Positions 35,901 to 43,050 of a stretch of DNA of 60,336 nucleotides are shown piece by piece. Positions within the stretch are counted from its first letter, which is position 1, and each line of letters begins with the position of its first letter. The notes under the pieces are model-generated. The model was given only the letters and a program-made list of their open reading frames with translations, searched no databases and was not told the DNA's origin. The DNA is from Luteitalea sp. (GTDB taxonomy: Bacteria > Acidobacteriota > Vicinamibacteria > Vicinamibacterales > Vicinamibacteraceae), in assembly GCA_009377605.1 (NCBI GenBank), contig WHTT01000038.1, positions 1 to 60,336 on the forward strand, in the 5' to 3' direction. The translations under genes were made by a program, and so were the position numbers.

Positions 35901-36270
35901 GACGAACGGTTTCACGCCGGGGCCCCAGCGGGTGAACGTCCTCCGGGACCCGAGTCTGCCCACGTCCGAGCGGACTGTCGAGCGCTACTTCGATACGGAG
36001 GCCGTGGTTGCGCCGCCGGAACTCACGTTTGGCAACGCCGGCCGCTCGCTGCTGACCGGACCAGGACTGGCCAACTTCGATGTGTCGCTGATCAAGAACC
36101 ATCGCTGGGGACAGCACTACAACGTCCAGTTCCGTATCGAGGCTTTCAACGTCTTCAACCACCCAAACTTCAACAATCCGGGCCGGGCGTTGGGATCGCC
36201 CAACTTCGGCGTGATCAGCTCGGCCGGGGCTCCCAGAGAGGTGCAGCTCGGCCTCAAGGTGGAATTCTGA
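32935..36270 (+). CDS. TonB-dependent receptor, Oar-like (TBDR 3)
   Basis: The protein has 1111 residues. ATG 32935 follows GGAGGGGG; a later ATG (33004, MATCLLLIVMPLFGQ) would also give a signal peptide. The N-terminal carboxypeptidase-regulatory-like domain (GTITGVVTDPSHAHLPGVDVVA) is followed by a plug with NMPLNARRAGELISLMG and WMIDGVNASN, then VVTISTKSGTNEYRGGLYEF. The barrel ends FRIEAFNVFNHPNF and VQLGLKVEF. It is separated by about 60 bases from the sulfatase gene downstream, so receptor and sulfatase are probably one transcript. The receptor would import a sulfated oligosaccharide. It is the least ambiguous of the TBDR-sulfatase modules in the window. Confidence 0.93.
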   Translation: MFSNADIQVRTGCALAGVRLLGSMATCLLLIVMPLFGQGSTGTITGVVTDPSHAHLPGVDVVATNVATGVSRSTVTNAQGEYTIPLLQPGEYQLTASLPSFRAFTRSGLVVELGRVIRLDMALELGEVTDSVEVRATTPLLESETSSVGQFIENETVINMPLNARRAGELISLMGNAITISKDVLRPRVAAAGGRGDQQQWMIDGVNASNIALEIPQALFNPPVEAVQEMRVQQNAYSAELGNSAGGVVTISTKSGTNEYRGGLYEFLRNDALDARNFFAADKAPLRWNVFGAAMGGPIIRNRTFFFVHNEWQRQRIGVTNTLTVPTELQRSGDFSQTTDNAGALTAIYDPLTAHQDPEDPSRIIRDPFPNNVIPEDRFDPVGATLVEFYPLPNQAPTNPAGANNFVGNRTNALNLSTLTAKVDHTFSDTDRFAFRFILHDFPTNNTPVFSQAAADPFGVETDRRAYSFLFNHLHNFSPTLLNDLRVNYQPRRFQIHPLEPDGNWPAQLGLNGVNGSPFPRVNAAGFVALGNNNQGRVQAPITDTHIVNTFSWFRKSHALKLGGEIRLSRNQEALAQSISGNLTFQPQGTGLPGQANTGNAIASLLLGYVHRGRVAEFDILDRRANYFALFVQDDWKVTPTLTVNLGIRWEAHTPRVDANDRQNGFDPVATNPVSGTPGVVTFAGRDGLGRTVYDGDYNNIGPRIGLAWRPFGSRNAVIRSGYGIFYGPPLPGSNNTAAGFGIEGDLQTPDNGITAPFLLRDGFPASSRLELGPGFGAVPVGEAPVFSPEFIDKDRRLGYSHMFNLSIQGEIGFSTMVELSYLGNLGRNVPGPSISINQVPPDNFGPGNRQALRPFPQFNDVTRVSPMDGTSSYHGMNIKVEKRFSHGLNFLANYTWSKFIDDVPAQFEAGSVGGGPQNLFDRASEKALSGNDVRHRLVWSSVYMLPFGKGRATLNEGIAASVLGGWDVGLIMTLQAGNPIGLVTQVNTTNGFTPGPQRVNVLRDPSLPTSERTVERYFDTEAVVAPPELTFGNAGRSLLTGPGLANFDVSLIKNHRWGQHYNVQFRIEAFNVFNHPNFNNPGRALGSPNFGVISSAGAPREVQLGLKVEF

Positions 36271-36330
36271 CCGCGAATGATTATGGGCGTCGAAGCGAAC
36301 GGACGGATGAGGAGCTCGAGAGGCATGCCA

Positions 36331-37761
36331 ATGGCAGCCCGACTAGCTGCGGCGTTGCTACTCTTATTGCTCCCGAGGCCCGCTTCCCTGGCGCCGCTCG
36401 GCGCAGCGCGTGACCAGTCGGCCGCGGCTGTTCGTGCCGTGAGGCCGAACGTCATTCTTATCCTGGCCGACGATCTCGGCTGGGCAGACCTCGCAGCGTA
36501 CGGGAACACGTACAACGAAACGCCGAACATTGATCGTCTGGCACGGCAAGGTGTTCGTTTCACGCAGTTCTATGCCGGACCGGTCTGCTCGCCGACTCGT
36601 GCGAATCTGCAGTCAGGACAGGATCAAGCGCGGTTCGGCATCACCCAGCACATTCCGGGCCACCGGCGCCCGTATGCCAGACTGATCGATCCGATTGTCC
36701 CGCTGCATCTGCCGCTGGAGGTGGAAACCTTTGCCGAGCGGCTACGCCGCACCGGCTACGCCACGGGGTACTTCGGCAAGTGGCATCTGGGCGGCCCCGG
36801 GTACGGGCCGGCGGACCAGGGTTGGGAGACGGCTGTGGAGCATCAGGGCAATACGGCGCCGCCACGGGTTTCCGGGCGCGGCGGAGAGCAACGCACAGCG
36901 GAATTTCTCACCGACAAGGCACTGGACTTTATCGAGGCGAATCGAGACCAGCCTTTCCTGCTGCAGGTATCCCACTTCGCGGTGCATATCCCGCTTTCCA
37001 CGACGCCGCATTTGCTGGCCAAGTACGAGGCCAAGCCGCCGATGTCCGGCTACCCCAGTCTGCCCGTGTATGCGGGACTCCTCGAGGAGTTGGATCAGGG
37101 CGTCGGCCGCATTGCCGACACGGTTGATCGCCTCGGTCTGGCCGAGCGGACGCTGATCCTTTTTCTGTCCGACAATGGTGGGCTAGAACACGAGCAGAGT
37201 GGGCGCGTCGTGACCTCGAACCAGCCGCTGCGCGGTGAGAAGGGGACATTGTACGAGGGAGGGATCCGGGTTCCGGCCATCGCGCGGTGGACGGGCCGCA
37301 TCCCCGCCGCCACCCACTCCGATACGCCCGTGACCACGATCGACCTGTATCCCACGCTCCTCGAAATCGTGGATCTCACCGGGCCGAAGAACCAGCCCCT
37401 CGACGGCACCAGCTTCGCCTCGTTGCTGCAGGCCCCCACCACCCCTCTCGCGCGTGACGCCCTGTACTGGCACCTGCCCCACTATCATCACAGCACGCCG
37501 GCCAGCGCAATTCGGCGCGGCGACTGGAAGCTGATCGAGTTTTTTGAAGACGGCGCCCTTGAGCTCTACAATCTCCGCGCGGACCCAGGCGAGCAGACCA
37601 ATCGTGCCGCCCACATGACAGAGAAGGGACAAGAGCTCCACACAGCTCTCGAGACTTGGAGAGAAGAGGTCGGCGCGCGGATGCCCCGGTCCAATCCGCA
37701 GTACGATCCTCAGCGCGCCACCGAGCTCGCAAAGCGCCAACCGCCACCGACCAAGCCATGA
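36331..37761 (+). CDS. Sulfatase (CSPTR type)
   Basis: The 476-residue exported sulfatase is read from ATG 36331 (MAARLAAALLLLLLPRP), which has GAGAGG seven bases upstream and a compact signal peptide; ATGs at 36277, 36307 and 36325 in the same frame are alternatives. NVILILADDLGWADL holds the metal-binding DD pair. The formylglycine motif is VCSPTRANLQSG. GYFGKWHLG carries the usual K-x-H. FLSDNGG is the second metal site and EGGIRVPAIARW the substrate-side loop. The protein resembles arylsulfatases of polysaccharide loci. It directly follows TBDR 3. The last 30 residues are charged and probably disordered. Confidence 0.92.
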   Translation: MAARLAAALLLLLLPRPASLAPLGAARDQSAAAVRAVRPNVILILADDLGWADLAAYGNTYNETPNIDRLARQGVRFTQFYAGPVCSPTRANLQSGQDQARFGITQHIPGHRRPYARLIDPIVPLHLPLEVETFAERLRRTGYATGYFGKWHLGGPGYGPADQGWETAVEHQGNTAPPRVSGRGGEQRTAEFLTDKALDFIEANRDQPFLLQVSHFAVHIPLSTTPHLLAKYEAKPPMSGYPSLPVYAGLLEELDQGVGRIADTVDRLGLAERTLILFLSDNGGLEHEQSGRVVTSNQPLRGEKGTLYEGGIRVPAIARWTGRIPAATHSDTPVTTIDLYPTLLEIVDLTGPKNQPLDGTSFASLLQAPTTPLARDALYWHLPHYHHSTPASAIRRGDWKLIEFFEDGALELYNLRADPGEQTNRAAHMTEKGQELHTALETWREEVGARMPRSNPQYDPQRATELAKRQPPPTKP

Positions 37762-37806
37762 ACGATTATGAGACGCAGCGGAACGAGGTTTCACACATGA
37801 AGAGTG

Positions 37807-38220
37807 GCCTGCGGCTCGAGTCTGAATCGCTCTCAAGGGCTTGCGCTGGGTCTGACGTGGACGTTGAGCCCCACCCTCGTCGGCGACATCCGATTCGGGT
37901 ATGCGCGCGGGAACTAACTTCACGTATCCACCGACCTTCGGCGTGGACGGCCCGGCTGAAATCGGGTTGACCAACGTGCCCAACGATCCGGCGATCATGG
38001 GCGGTCTCCCAAAGATGAACATCCAGGGCTTTGACGCCATTGGCCGTCATACGTCGACGCCACAGTTTCAGACACCACGCTCATGGAATCCTCGAGCGAC
38101 GTTCAGTTGGACGAATACGCGACGCCTCCTCGAGAGGCGGAGAACCGCTTCGTCAACTTCGATCCCGAGACAGGAACGGAGGTCGTCGCCAGCGACGGCA
38201 GCAACCGAACGTTTTACCGG
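37807..38220 (+). pseudogene. TonB-dependent receptor relic (barrel piece, several frames)
   Basis: Pieces of a TBDR barrel occur in successive frames: LTWTLSPTLVGDIRFGYA near 37840, FTYPPTFGVDGPAEIGLTN and PNDPAIMGGLPKMNIQGF from about 37920, and NRFVNFDPETGTEVVASDG near 38142. There is no start, plug or C-terminus. It lies just after the intact TBDR 3-sulfatase module. The remainder to 38533 shows no gene. Confidence 0.6.
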
Positions 38221-38533
38221 CACCTGGAAAGACTTCATCAATGTCTCTCGCGTGATCGATCCGCGACAGTTGTTGCAGAAGCGGAGGATGGCGCTGGTGT
38301 CACGCTGGAACAGCGCCACGATCAATCAACACTTCTTGCCTTACAACTTTCGCCCCAAAACGGAATGGCCCTCGTTGACGGGCTCTCGTCATAGCGACGG
38401 CCAGCGGAGACAACCTCGCTACTGAATTCGCCCCTTGGATTAATCGCCTCCAGCGCTCGCCGTGGTCGGAGCGTTTCTTCTGGTGATGTCGTCGCCCGAG
38501 GCGACCTAGGGCGTTGGGCGTCCGTCTCGCGGA

Positions 38534-40024
38534 CTACAGCTCCGGGATCGGCGTGCCGGGGGCGATCGCCTCGCCCTCCCACACCGCGCGTCCGTTCTCG
38601 TACGTGAGGATGCGAGACGCGCTGCCGGGCGCGGGCGGCGCGCTCGACGCGGGCGCCCAGCGGCGGTGCTCCTCCAGAATCGACGCGAACTTCGGATCCC
38701 CCGCGAGGTTTGTCCACTCATTCGGGTCGGCGCGCATGTCGTAGAGCTCTTCCGAGCCGTCGGCGTAGCGGATGTAGCGCCAATCTTCACTTCGCACGCC
38801 GTGATTGCCCGCGTTGTGCGTGGTGATCGCCGGGCGCTCGCGCGGCGCGGCGGCGTCCTGCAGTTGCGGAACGAGGCTCACGCCCTCGATCCCCTCTTTT
38901 GCCGGCAGCCCCGCCAACGCGACCAGCGTCGGGTAGACGTCGAGCAGCTCGGCCGGACGCGTCGAGGCGGCGCCCTCGGCGATCCCCGGCCCGGCGAAGA
39001 TCAACGGTACCCGCGTCGAGGGCTCCCACAGCGTGTTCTTGCCGGTGATGAGCTTCTCGCCGAGATGCCAGCCGTGATCGGACCACAACACCACGATGGT
39101 GTCGTCGGCGTGGCCCGAGCCGTCCAGCGCGTCGAGCAGACGGCCGACCTGGCTGTCGACGAAGCTGATCGAGGCGAGATAGGAGCGCGTCAGGTTCTTC
39201 CACTCGTCGGCTTCCTCGAGGAACTTCAAGCGCGGCTCGGGGAGCTTCCAGTGCAGGAACCACGAAAAGCGCGGCGTGTCGTCGCGGTCGTCCTCGCGCA
39301 CGCGCGGCAGATCGAGGTGATCCTCGGAGTAGAGATCGAACCACTTCTCGGTGGCGTAGCACGGCACGTGCGGCAGGAAGAACCCCACCGACAGAAAGAA
39401 CGGCGCTTCGAGGTCTTCCTCGAGGCGCTCGACCGCCCAGCTGGCGACCTGCCAGTCGCCCTTGTCCTCGTCGCGGTGAGGAAACAGGCCCCAATCGACC
39501 AGCGGGTGCGGGTTTGGAGTGTCGACGAGCTTCTTGTCCGGCTTGGCGCCGACGCCCGCTGGCGGACCCAGGACGTTGAATTCGCGGTCCTCCGCCTTGC
39601 GGCCGTAACCGCCGTGGTAGATCTTGCCGGTCGAGTACGTGCGGTAGCCGGCGCGCTCGACGTGTTGCGGCAGCGTCGTGACGTCGCGCAACTCGGCGAC
39701 GTCGCGAAACCAGGGCGCCAGGCCGTAGATGCCGGTGGTCGAGGGCCGCAGCCCGGTCATGAGGCTCGTCCGCGAGGGGTTGCACAGCGGAGCCTGCGCA
39801 TGGGCGTTGAGGAAGGTCGTGCCGCGAGCGGCCAGCCGATCCATGTGGGGCGTTTGAACTTGCGGATGGCCTTGCAGCGGTCCGACCCAGTCGTTGAGAT
39901 CGTCGATGGCGATGAACAGGATGTTCGGCCGCGCGGCGGCGGGCGGCGCGGCGCGTCCGCCGCAAGCGACGGCCGTGAGAATGACGACACTCGCCGCAAG
40001 AACGGACAGGCGACCCACCTTCAT
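38534..40024 (-). CDS. Sulfatase lipoprotein (iduronate-2-sulfatase-like, CNPSR type)
   Basis: The 496-residue protein starts at ATG 40024: MKVGRLSVLAASVVILTAVACGG has the shape of a lipoprotein signal with Cys21. NILFIAIDDLNDWVG holds the metal Asp pair and LCNPSRTSLMTG is the canonical formylglycine motif. YSTGKIYHGG and VLWSDHGWHLGEK are typical of the iduronate-2-sulfatase/choline-sulfatase-like branch, and WEPSTRVPLIFAGPG follows. Enzymes of this branch remove sulfate from uronates or other sugars of glycans. No TBDR gene is adjacent on the same strand. A TATA-rich stretch (TATGTATATGTAT) about 75 bases upstream may hold its promoter. Confidence 0.9.
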   Translation of the reverse strand: MKVGRLSVLAASVVILTAVACGGRAAPPAAARPNILFIAIDDLNDWVGPLQGHPQVQTPHMDRLAARGTTFLNAHAQAPLCNPSRTSLMTGLRPSTTGIYGLAPWFRDVAELRDVTTLPQHVERAGYRTYSTGKIYHGGYGRKAEDREFNVLGPPAGVGAKPDKKLVDTPNPHPLVDWGLFPHRDEDKGDWQVASWAVERLEEDLEAPFFLSVGFFLPHVPCYATEKWFDLYSEDHLDLPRVREDDRDDTPRFSWFLHWKLPEPRLKFLEEADEWKNLTRSYLASISFVDSQVGRLLDALDGSGHADDTIVVLWSDHGWHLGEKLITGKNTLWEPSTRVPLIFAGPGIAEGAASTRPAELLDVYPTLVALAGLPAKEGIEGVSLVPQLQDAAAPRERPAITTHNAGNHGVRSEDWRYIRYADGSEELYDMRADPNEWTNLAGDPKFASILEEHRRWAPASSAPPAPGSASRILTYENGRAVWEGEAIAPGTPIPEL

Positions 40025-40266
40025 GCCGCCGAGAATGCCAAGGTGGCGCAGGCACCGTTTCGACAAACCGTCGGCGTGGAACCGAGCGCGCTGGAGTTGT
40101 TGATACATATACATAACCCTTCGAGGGCATATCCACTTCACACGTTACTGTCCCAGGACACCAGGTCGAGCGCCCACCGCACGATGACGCACCGGCCAGT
40201 CCTCCCCGTGGATTGCGCGAACGCGATCTGCTGGTTGGACGACGACCACCGCGCCAAGACCACGGG

Positions 40267-41451
40267 TCATGTCATTCCAGTGAACAGCCGATTGCCTGGG
40301 GCGTTTCTCGGGTAATGACCTCCATTCACGTGCATCAGTTCGTCATTCGGATAGACGTGATTCACGTTGTCCGGCGTGACCAATTGATGCTTTACGAACA
40401 CCGCGGGCGGAACGGGACGCCGGTCCAGGATATCGAGCGCCACGCCCACGATGGCCGTGCCGTACTTTTCAGGAAAGTACGCGACCGAGCCAATGAGGCG
40501 GGTGCCCGGCTGGCGGAGCTCGCTCCGTCCTTCCGGGGAGGCGTTCTGGCCCATGATGGCGCAGCACTCGGTGCGGCCCGCCTCCTGAAACGCGCGCAGC
40601 GCGCCCAAGGCGCTGGGATCGTTGATGGCGCCGACCAGCAGACGGCGCGATCGGCTCGTGCGGAGGCAACGCCGCATGGCCTCGAAGCTCGGACCAAGCG
40701 TGCCATCGCCATCGAGAAACGTCACCCGGCAGTTCTCGAGCACCGGACACATCTCCTTCATCCCCACCAACATGCCGGTGAGGCGCATCATCGGCAGGTT
40801 CCCCGCACGCGGCAGCGCCATCAGGACAATCTCGTCCACCTGGCCCTGCCAGCGCTGCTTGGCCCAGCGACCGAGCTGGCGTCCGCCAATGACGCCCGCC
40901 TCGTAGTTGTTCGCGCCAAAATAGGTCGCACCGGGATGCGGGATCTCGATGGCAATCAGTGGAATATTCGCCTCGCGATACTTCGCCGCCACGATCGGGG
41001 CGACGGTCTCGTCGGTTTGGAACTCGATCACGAGGTCGACCTTCTCGCGCACGAGCACATCGGCATTGCGCAGGGCGGTCTTGGCGCTGTACGCGTTGTT
41101 GACCGAGATCAGCTCGATGCCCTCGGCATCCGCCGCTCGCTGCAAGCTCGTCGAGACCTCCGTTGAGAACTGATAATCGGTACCTTGTGCCGCATACCCA
41201 AGTCTGTAGAGCCGTGGTTTGAACGGCCGAAGGCAGGACCGATACAGGTTTTCGCCGACCTTCTCGATCAAGCTGCACCGCTCGAGTGTATATAGCAGCC
41301 GGAACGCCATGCTCTTCGGTAAGCCGCTTCGCGCCGCGACTTCACGAAGCGGCAATGCCTCGCCGGGCGACCGAAAGGCAGACAAGAGCTGAGAGGAGTG
41401 GACAACGGCCTTCACCAGATAGCGATCGCGCTTTGGGGACTGAGCGCTCAT
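40267..41451 (-). CDS. Hybrid regulator: IclR-like winged helix plus sugar-binding PBP domain
   Basis: The 394-residue protein starts at ATG 41451 (MSAQSPKRDRYLVKAV) after GGAAAGG. Residues about 10-75 read as an IclR-type winged helix (LLSAFRSPGEALPLREVAAR, SGLPKSMAFRLLYTLERCSL, IEKVGENLYR). Residues about 90-385 are a type-1 periplasmic-binding-protein/LacI ligand domain of the ribose/galactose kind (VDLVIEFQTDE, IPLIAIEIPHPGATYFGANN, LVGAINDPSALGALRAFQ). The usual LacI HTH is absent, as is the GAF-like effector domain of IclR. It lacks a signal peptide, so it is cytoplasmic. It is divergent from the rhamnose isomerase gene, so it probably senses rhamnose or a related sugar and controls that gene and TBDR 4. 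Confidence 0.8.
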   Translation of the reverse strand: MSAQSPKRDRYLVKAVVHSSQLLSAFRSPGEALPLREVAARSGLPKSMAFRLLYTLERCSLIEKVGENLYRSCLRPFKPRLYRLGYAAQGTDYQFSTEVSTSLQRAADAEGIELISVNNAYSAKTALRNADVLVREKVDLVIEFQTDETVAPIVAAKYREANIPLIAIEIPHPGATYFGANNYEAGVIGGRQLGRWAKQRWQGQVDEIVLMALPRAGNLPMMRLTGMLVGMKEMCPVLENCRVTFLDGDGTLGPSFEAMRRCLRTSRSRRLLVGAINDPSALGALRAFQEAGRTECCAIMGQNASPEGRSELRQPGTRLIGSVAYFPEKYGTAIVGVALDILDRRPVPPAVFVKHQLVTPDNVNHVYPNDELMHVNGGHYPRNAPGNRLFTGMT

Positions 41452-41812
41452 ACTGACATCCTTTCCTTGCAGTGCTGCCGCGCAGTTTCGGCGGCTCTGT
41501 TGGCAAAACAGACACTTCTGTGCGCTGGTGGCCCGGATTCTCTCACGCCGCCAAGCGTCCGCGAAACGGAAACTATGGAAGGGACAGGCGTATCGCATCG
41601 AGAAACGTGAGAGGCCGTAAGGCTTCACGCGCGCCGCGGTCAAGAAGGCCTGTTTACGTCGGATTCATCGTTTCGATACACAATATTCTCTCCCATTTCC
41701 CCGCAAATTGGCCTGGATGAGTCCAGGCGCCACGATATTTCGCATTGCAGAACGCGTGCGCCGTCAGAGAACTCGCTTGCGATCGCTCGCGGTGAGTGGC
41801 AGGCTCTCCTGT
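41452..41812. promoter_or_regulatory. Divergent control region with an IclR-like site
   Basis: The region between the hybrid regulator and the isomerase gene holds TTTCGCATTGCAGAAC (41738-41753), an imperfect palindrome of the IclR-operator type similar to the site at 181-195. It also holds GTATCGCATCGAGAAACG (about 41590) and CGTTTCGATAC (about 41669), which share an inverted TTTC-GATAC half-site. Any of these could be bound by the hybrid regulator. There is no gene in between. Confidence 0.45.
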
Positions 41813-43003
41813 ATGGATCGCAGACTGGGAGATCAGGTGTTCGGAGCTCTGGAGACCTTTCGCATCGAGCTGCCGTCCTGGGGATTCGCGAATACCGGCA
41901 CGCGGTTTGGCAAGTATCTGCAGCCTGGCGCGGCGAGCACGCTCGAGGAGAAGCTCGCCGATGCGGGACAGGTCCACGCGCTCACCGGGATTTGTCCGAT
42001 TGTCGCCTTGCACGTGCAGTGGGACTTCCCTGGCGGCCCCGCCGACGCGGAGATGGTCAAGGCGCTGTCGCGCCGGCACGGCGTCCAGCCCGGTGCGATC
42101 AATCCCAACTTCTTCCAGGATCAGGAATACAAGTACGGCTCGTTCGGGAATCCGGATGCGGCGATTCGCGAGCGGGCGGTGCAGCATGGCATCGACAGCG
42201 TGCGCATCGCGACGCGCGTCGGCAGCCGCGATATCTCCTGTTGGTTTGCTGACGGCTCCAACTATCCCGGGACGGCGAACATTCGCCAGCGACGACAGTG
42301 GTTTGAAACCGCGCTCGCCCGCCTGCACGGGGAGCTATCGCCAGACCAGCGGCTCTTGGTGGAATACAAACCGTTCGAGCCCGCCTTCTACCACACTGAC
42401 ATCGCGGACTGGGGGATGGCGCTCCTCTTGGCGCGCGCAGCAGGGCCGCGGGCGAAAGTGCTGGTCGACACGGGACACCATTACGCCGCACAGAATATCG
42501 AGCAGATCGTCGCCTGGCTCTTGGCCGAGCATATGCTCGCGGGCTTTCACTTCAACGATCGACGGTATGCGGATGATGACCTGACGTTGGGATCTATCGA
42601 CCCGTATCAAGTGTTTCGCATCTTCCACGAGATTCGATCGTTCGCGTGGGAGACTGACACGCGCGCCGACATCGCCTACGTCATCGACCAGAGTCACAAC
42701 CTGAAGGCCAAGATCGAAGCGATGATCCAGACAGTGACCATGGCGCAGGAGCTGTTCGCAAAGGCCGCGCTCGTGGACCACGAGCGCCTGGCGGCGGCCC
42801 AGCGCGCGCCCGACCTGATCCGAGCGGAGGCGTGCCTGCAGGATGCCTTTGCGACGGATGTGCGGCCGGTGATTCGGGACTGGCGCGCCTCGAAGGGACT
42901 GCCTGAGGATCCGATCGCTGCGTTCCGCCAGAGCGGGTATCTGGAGCGGGTCGCCAAGGAGCGCGGCGCTCACGTCACGGCGGGCGCCTCGTCGTACGCG
43001 TGA
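41813..43003 (+). CDS. rhaI: L-rhamnose isomerase-type sugar isomerase
   Basis: The 396-residue protein is read from ATG 41813 (MDRRLGDQVFGALETFRIEL), because the family similarity starts there; the upstream frame is not protein-like. FRIELPSWGFANTGTRFGKY, LADAGQVHALTGICPIVALH and VQWDFPGG are characteristic of the rhizobial/Streptomyces type of L-rhamnose isomerase. LLVEYKPFEPAFYHTD, VLVDTGHH and FHFNDRRYADDDLTLGSIDP carry the acidic and His metal ligands of the xylose-isomerase-like barrel. It converts L-rhamnose to L-rhamnulose. Kinase and aldolase genes are not in the window. Its stop lies just before TBDR 4, so receptor and isomerase are probably co-transcribed, which points to a rhamnose-containing glycan. 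Confidence 0.88.
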   Translation: MDRRLGDQVFGALETFRIELPSWGFANTGTRFGKYLQPGAASTLEEKLADAGQVHALTGICPIVALHVQWDFPGGPADAEMVKALSRRHGVQPGAINPNFFQDQEYKYGSFGNPDAAIRERAVQHGIDSVRIATRVGSRDISCWFADGSNYPGTANIRQRRQWFETALARLHGELSPDQRLLVEYKPFEPAFYHTDIADWGMALLLARAAGPRAKVLVDTGHHYAAQNIEQIVAWLLAEHMLAGFHFNDRRYADDDLTLGSIDPYQVFRIFHEIRSFAWETDTRADIAYVIDQSHNLKAKIEAMIQTVTMAQELFAKAALVDHERLAAAQRAPDLIRAEACLQDAFATDVRPVIRDWRASKGLPEDPIAAFRQSGYLERVAKERGAHVTAGASSYA

Positions 43004-43050
43004 ATCTCCGCGTGCACTACGTGAGCATCACGAATCTGCAGGAGGGCATT

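Noticed and set aside
34285-36162. 625-codon minus-strand frame
   Set aside because: Antisense of TBDR 3, with no family motif; typical GC-rich shadow frame.
38666-40315. 549-codon plus-strand frame
   Set aside because: Antisense of the CNPSR sulfatase, no start context and no recognisable domain.
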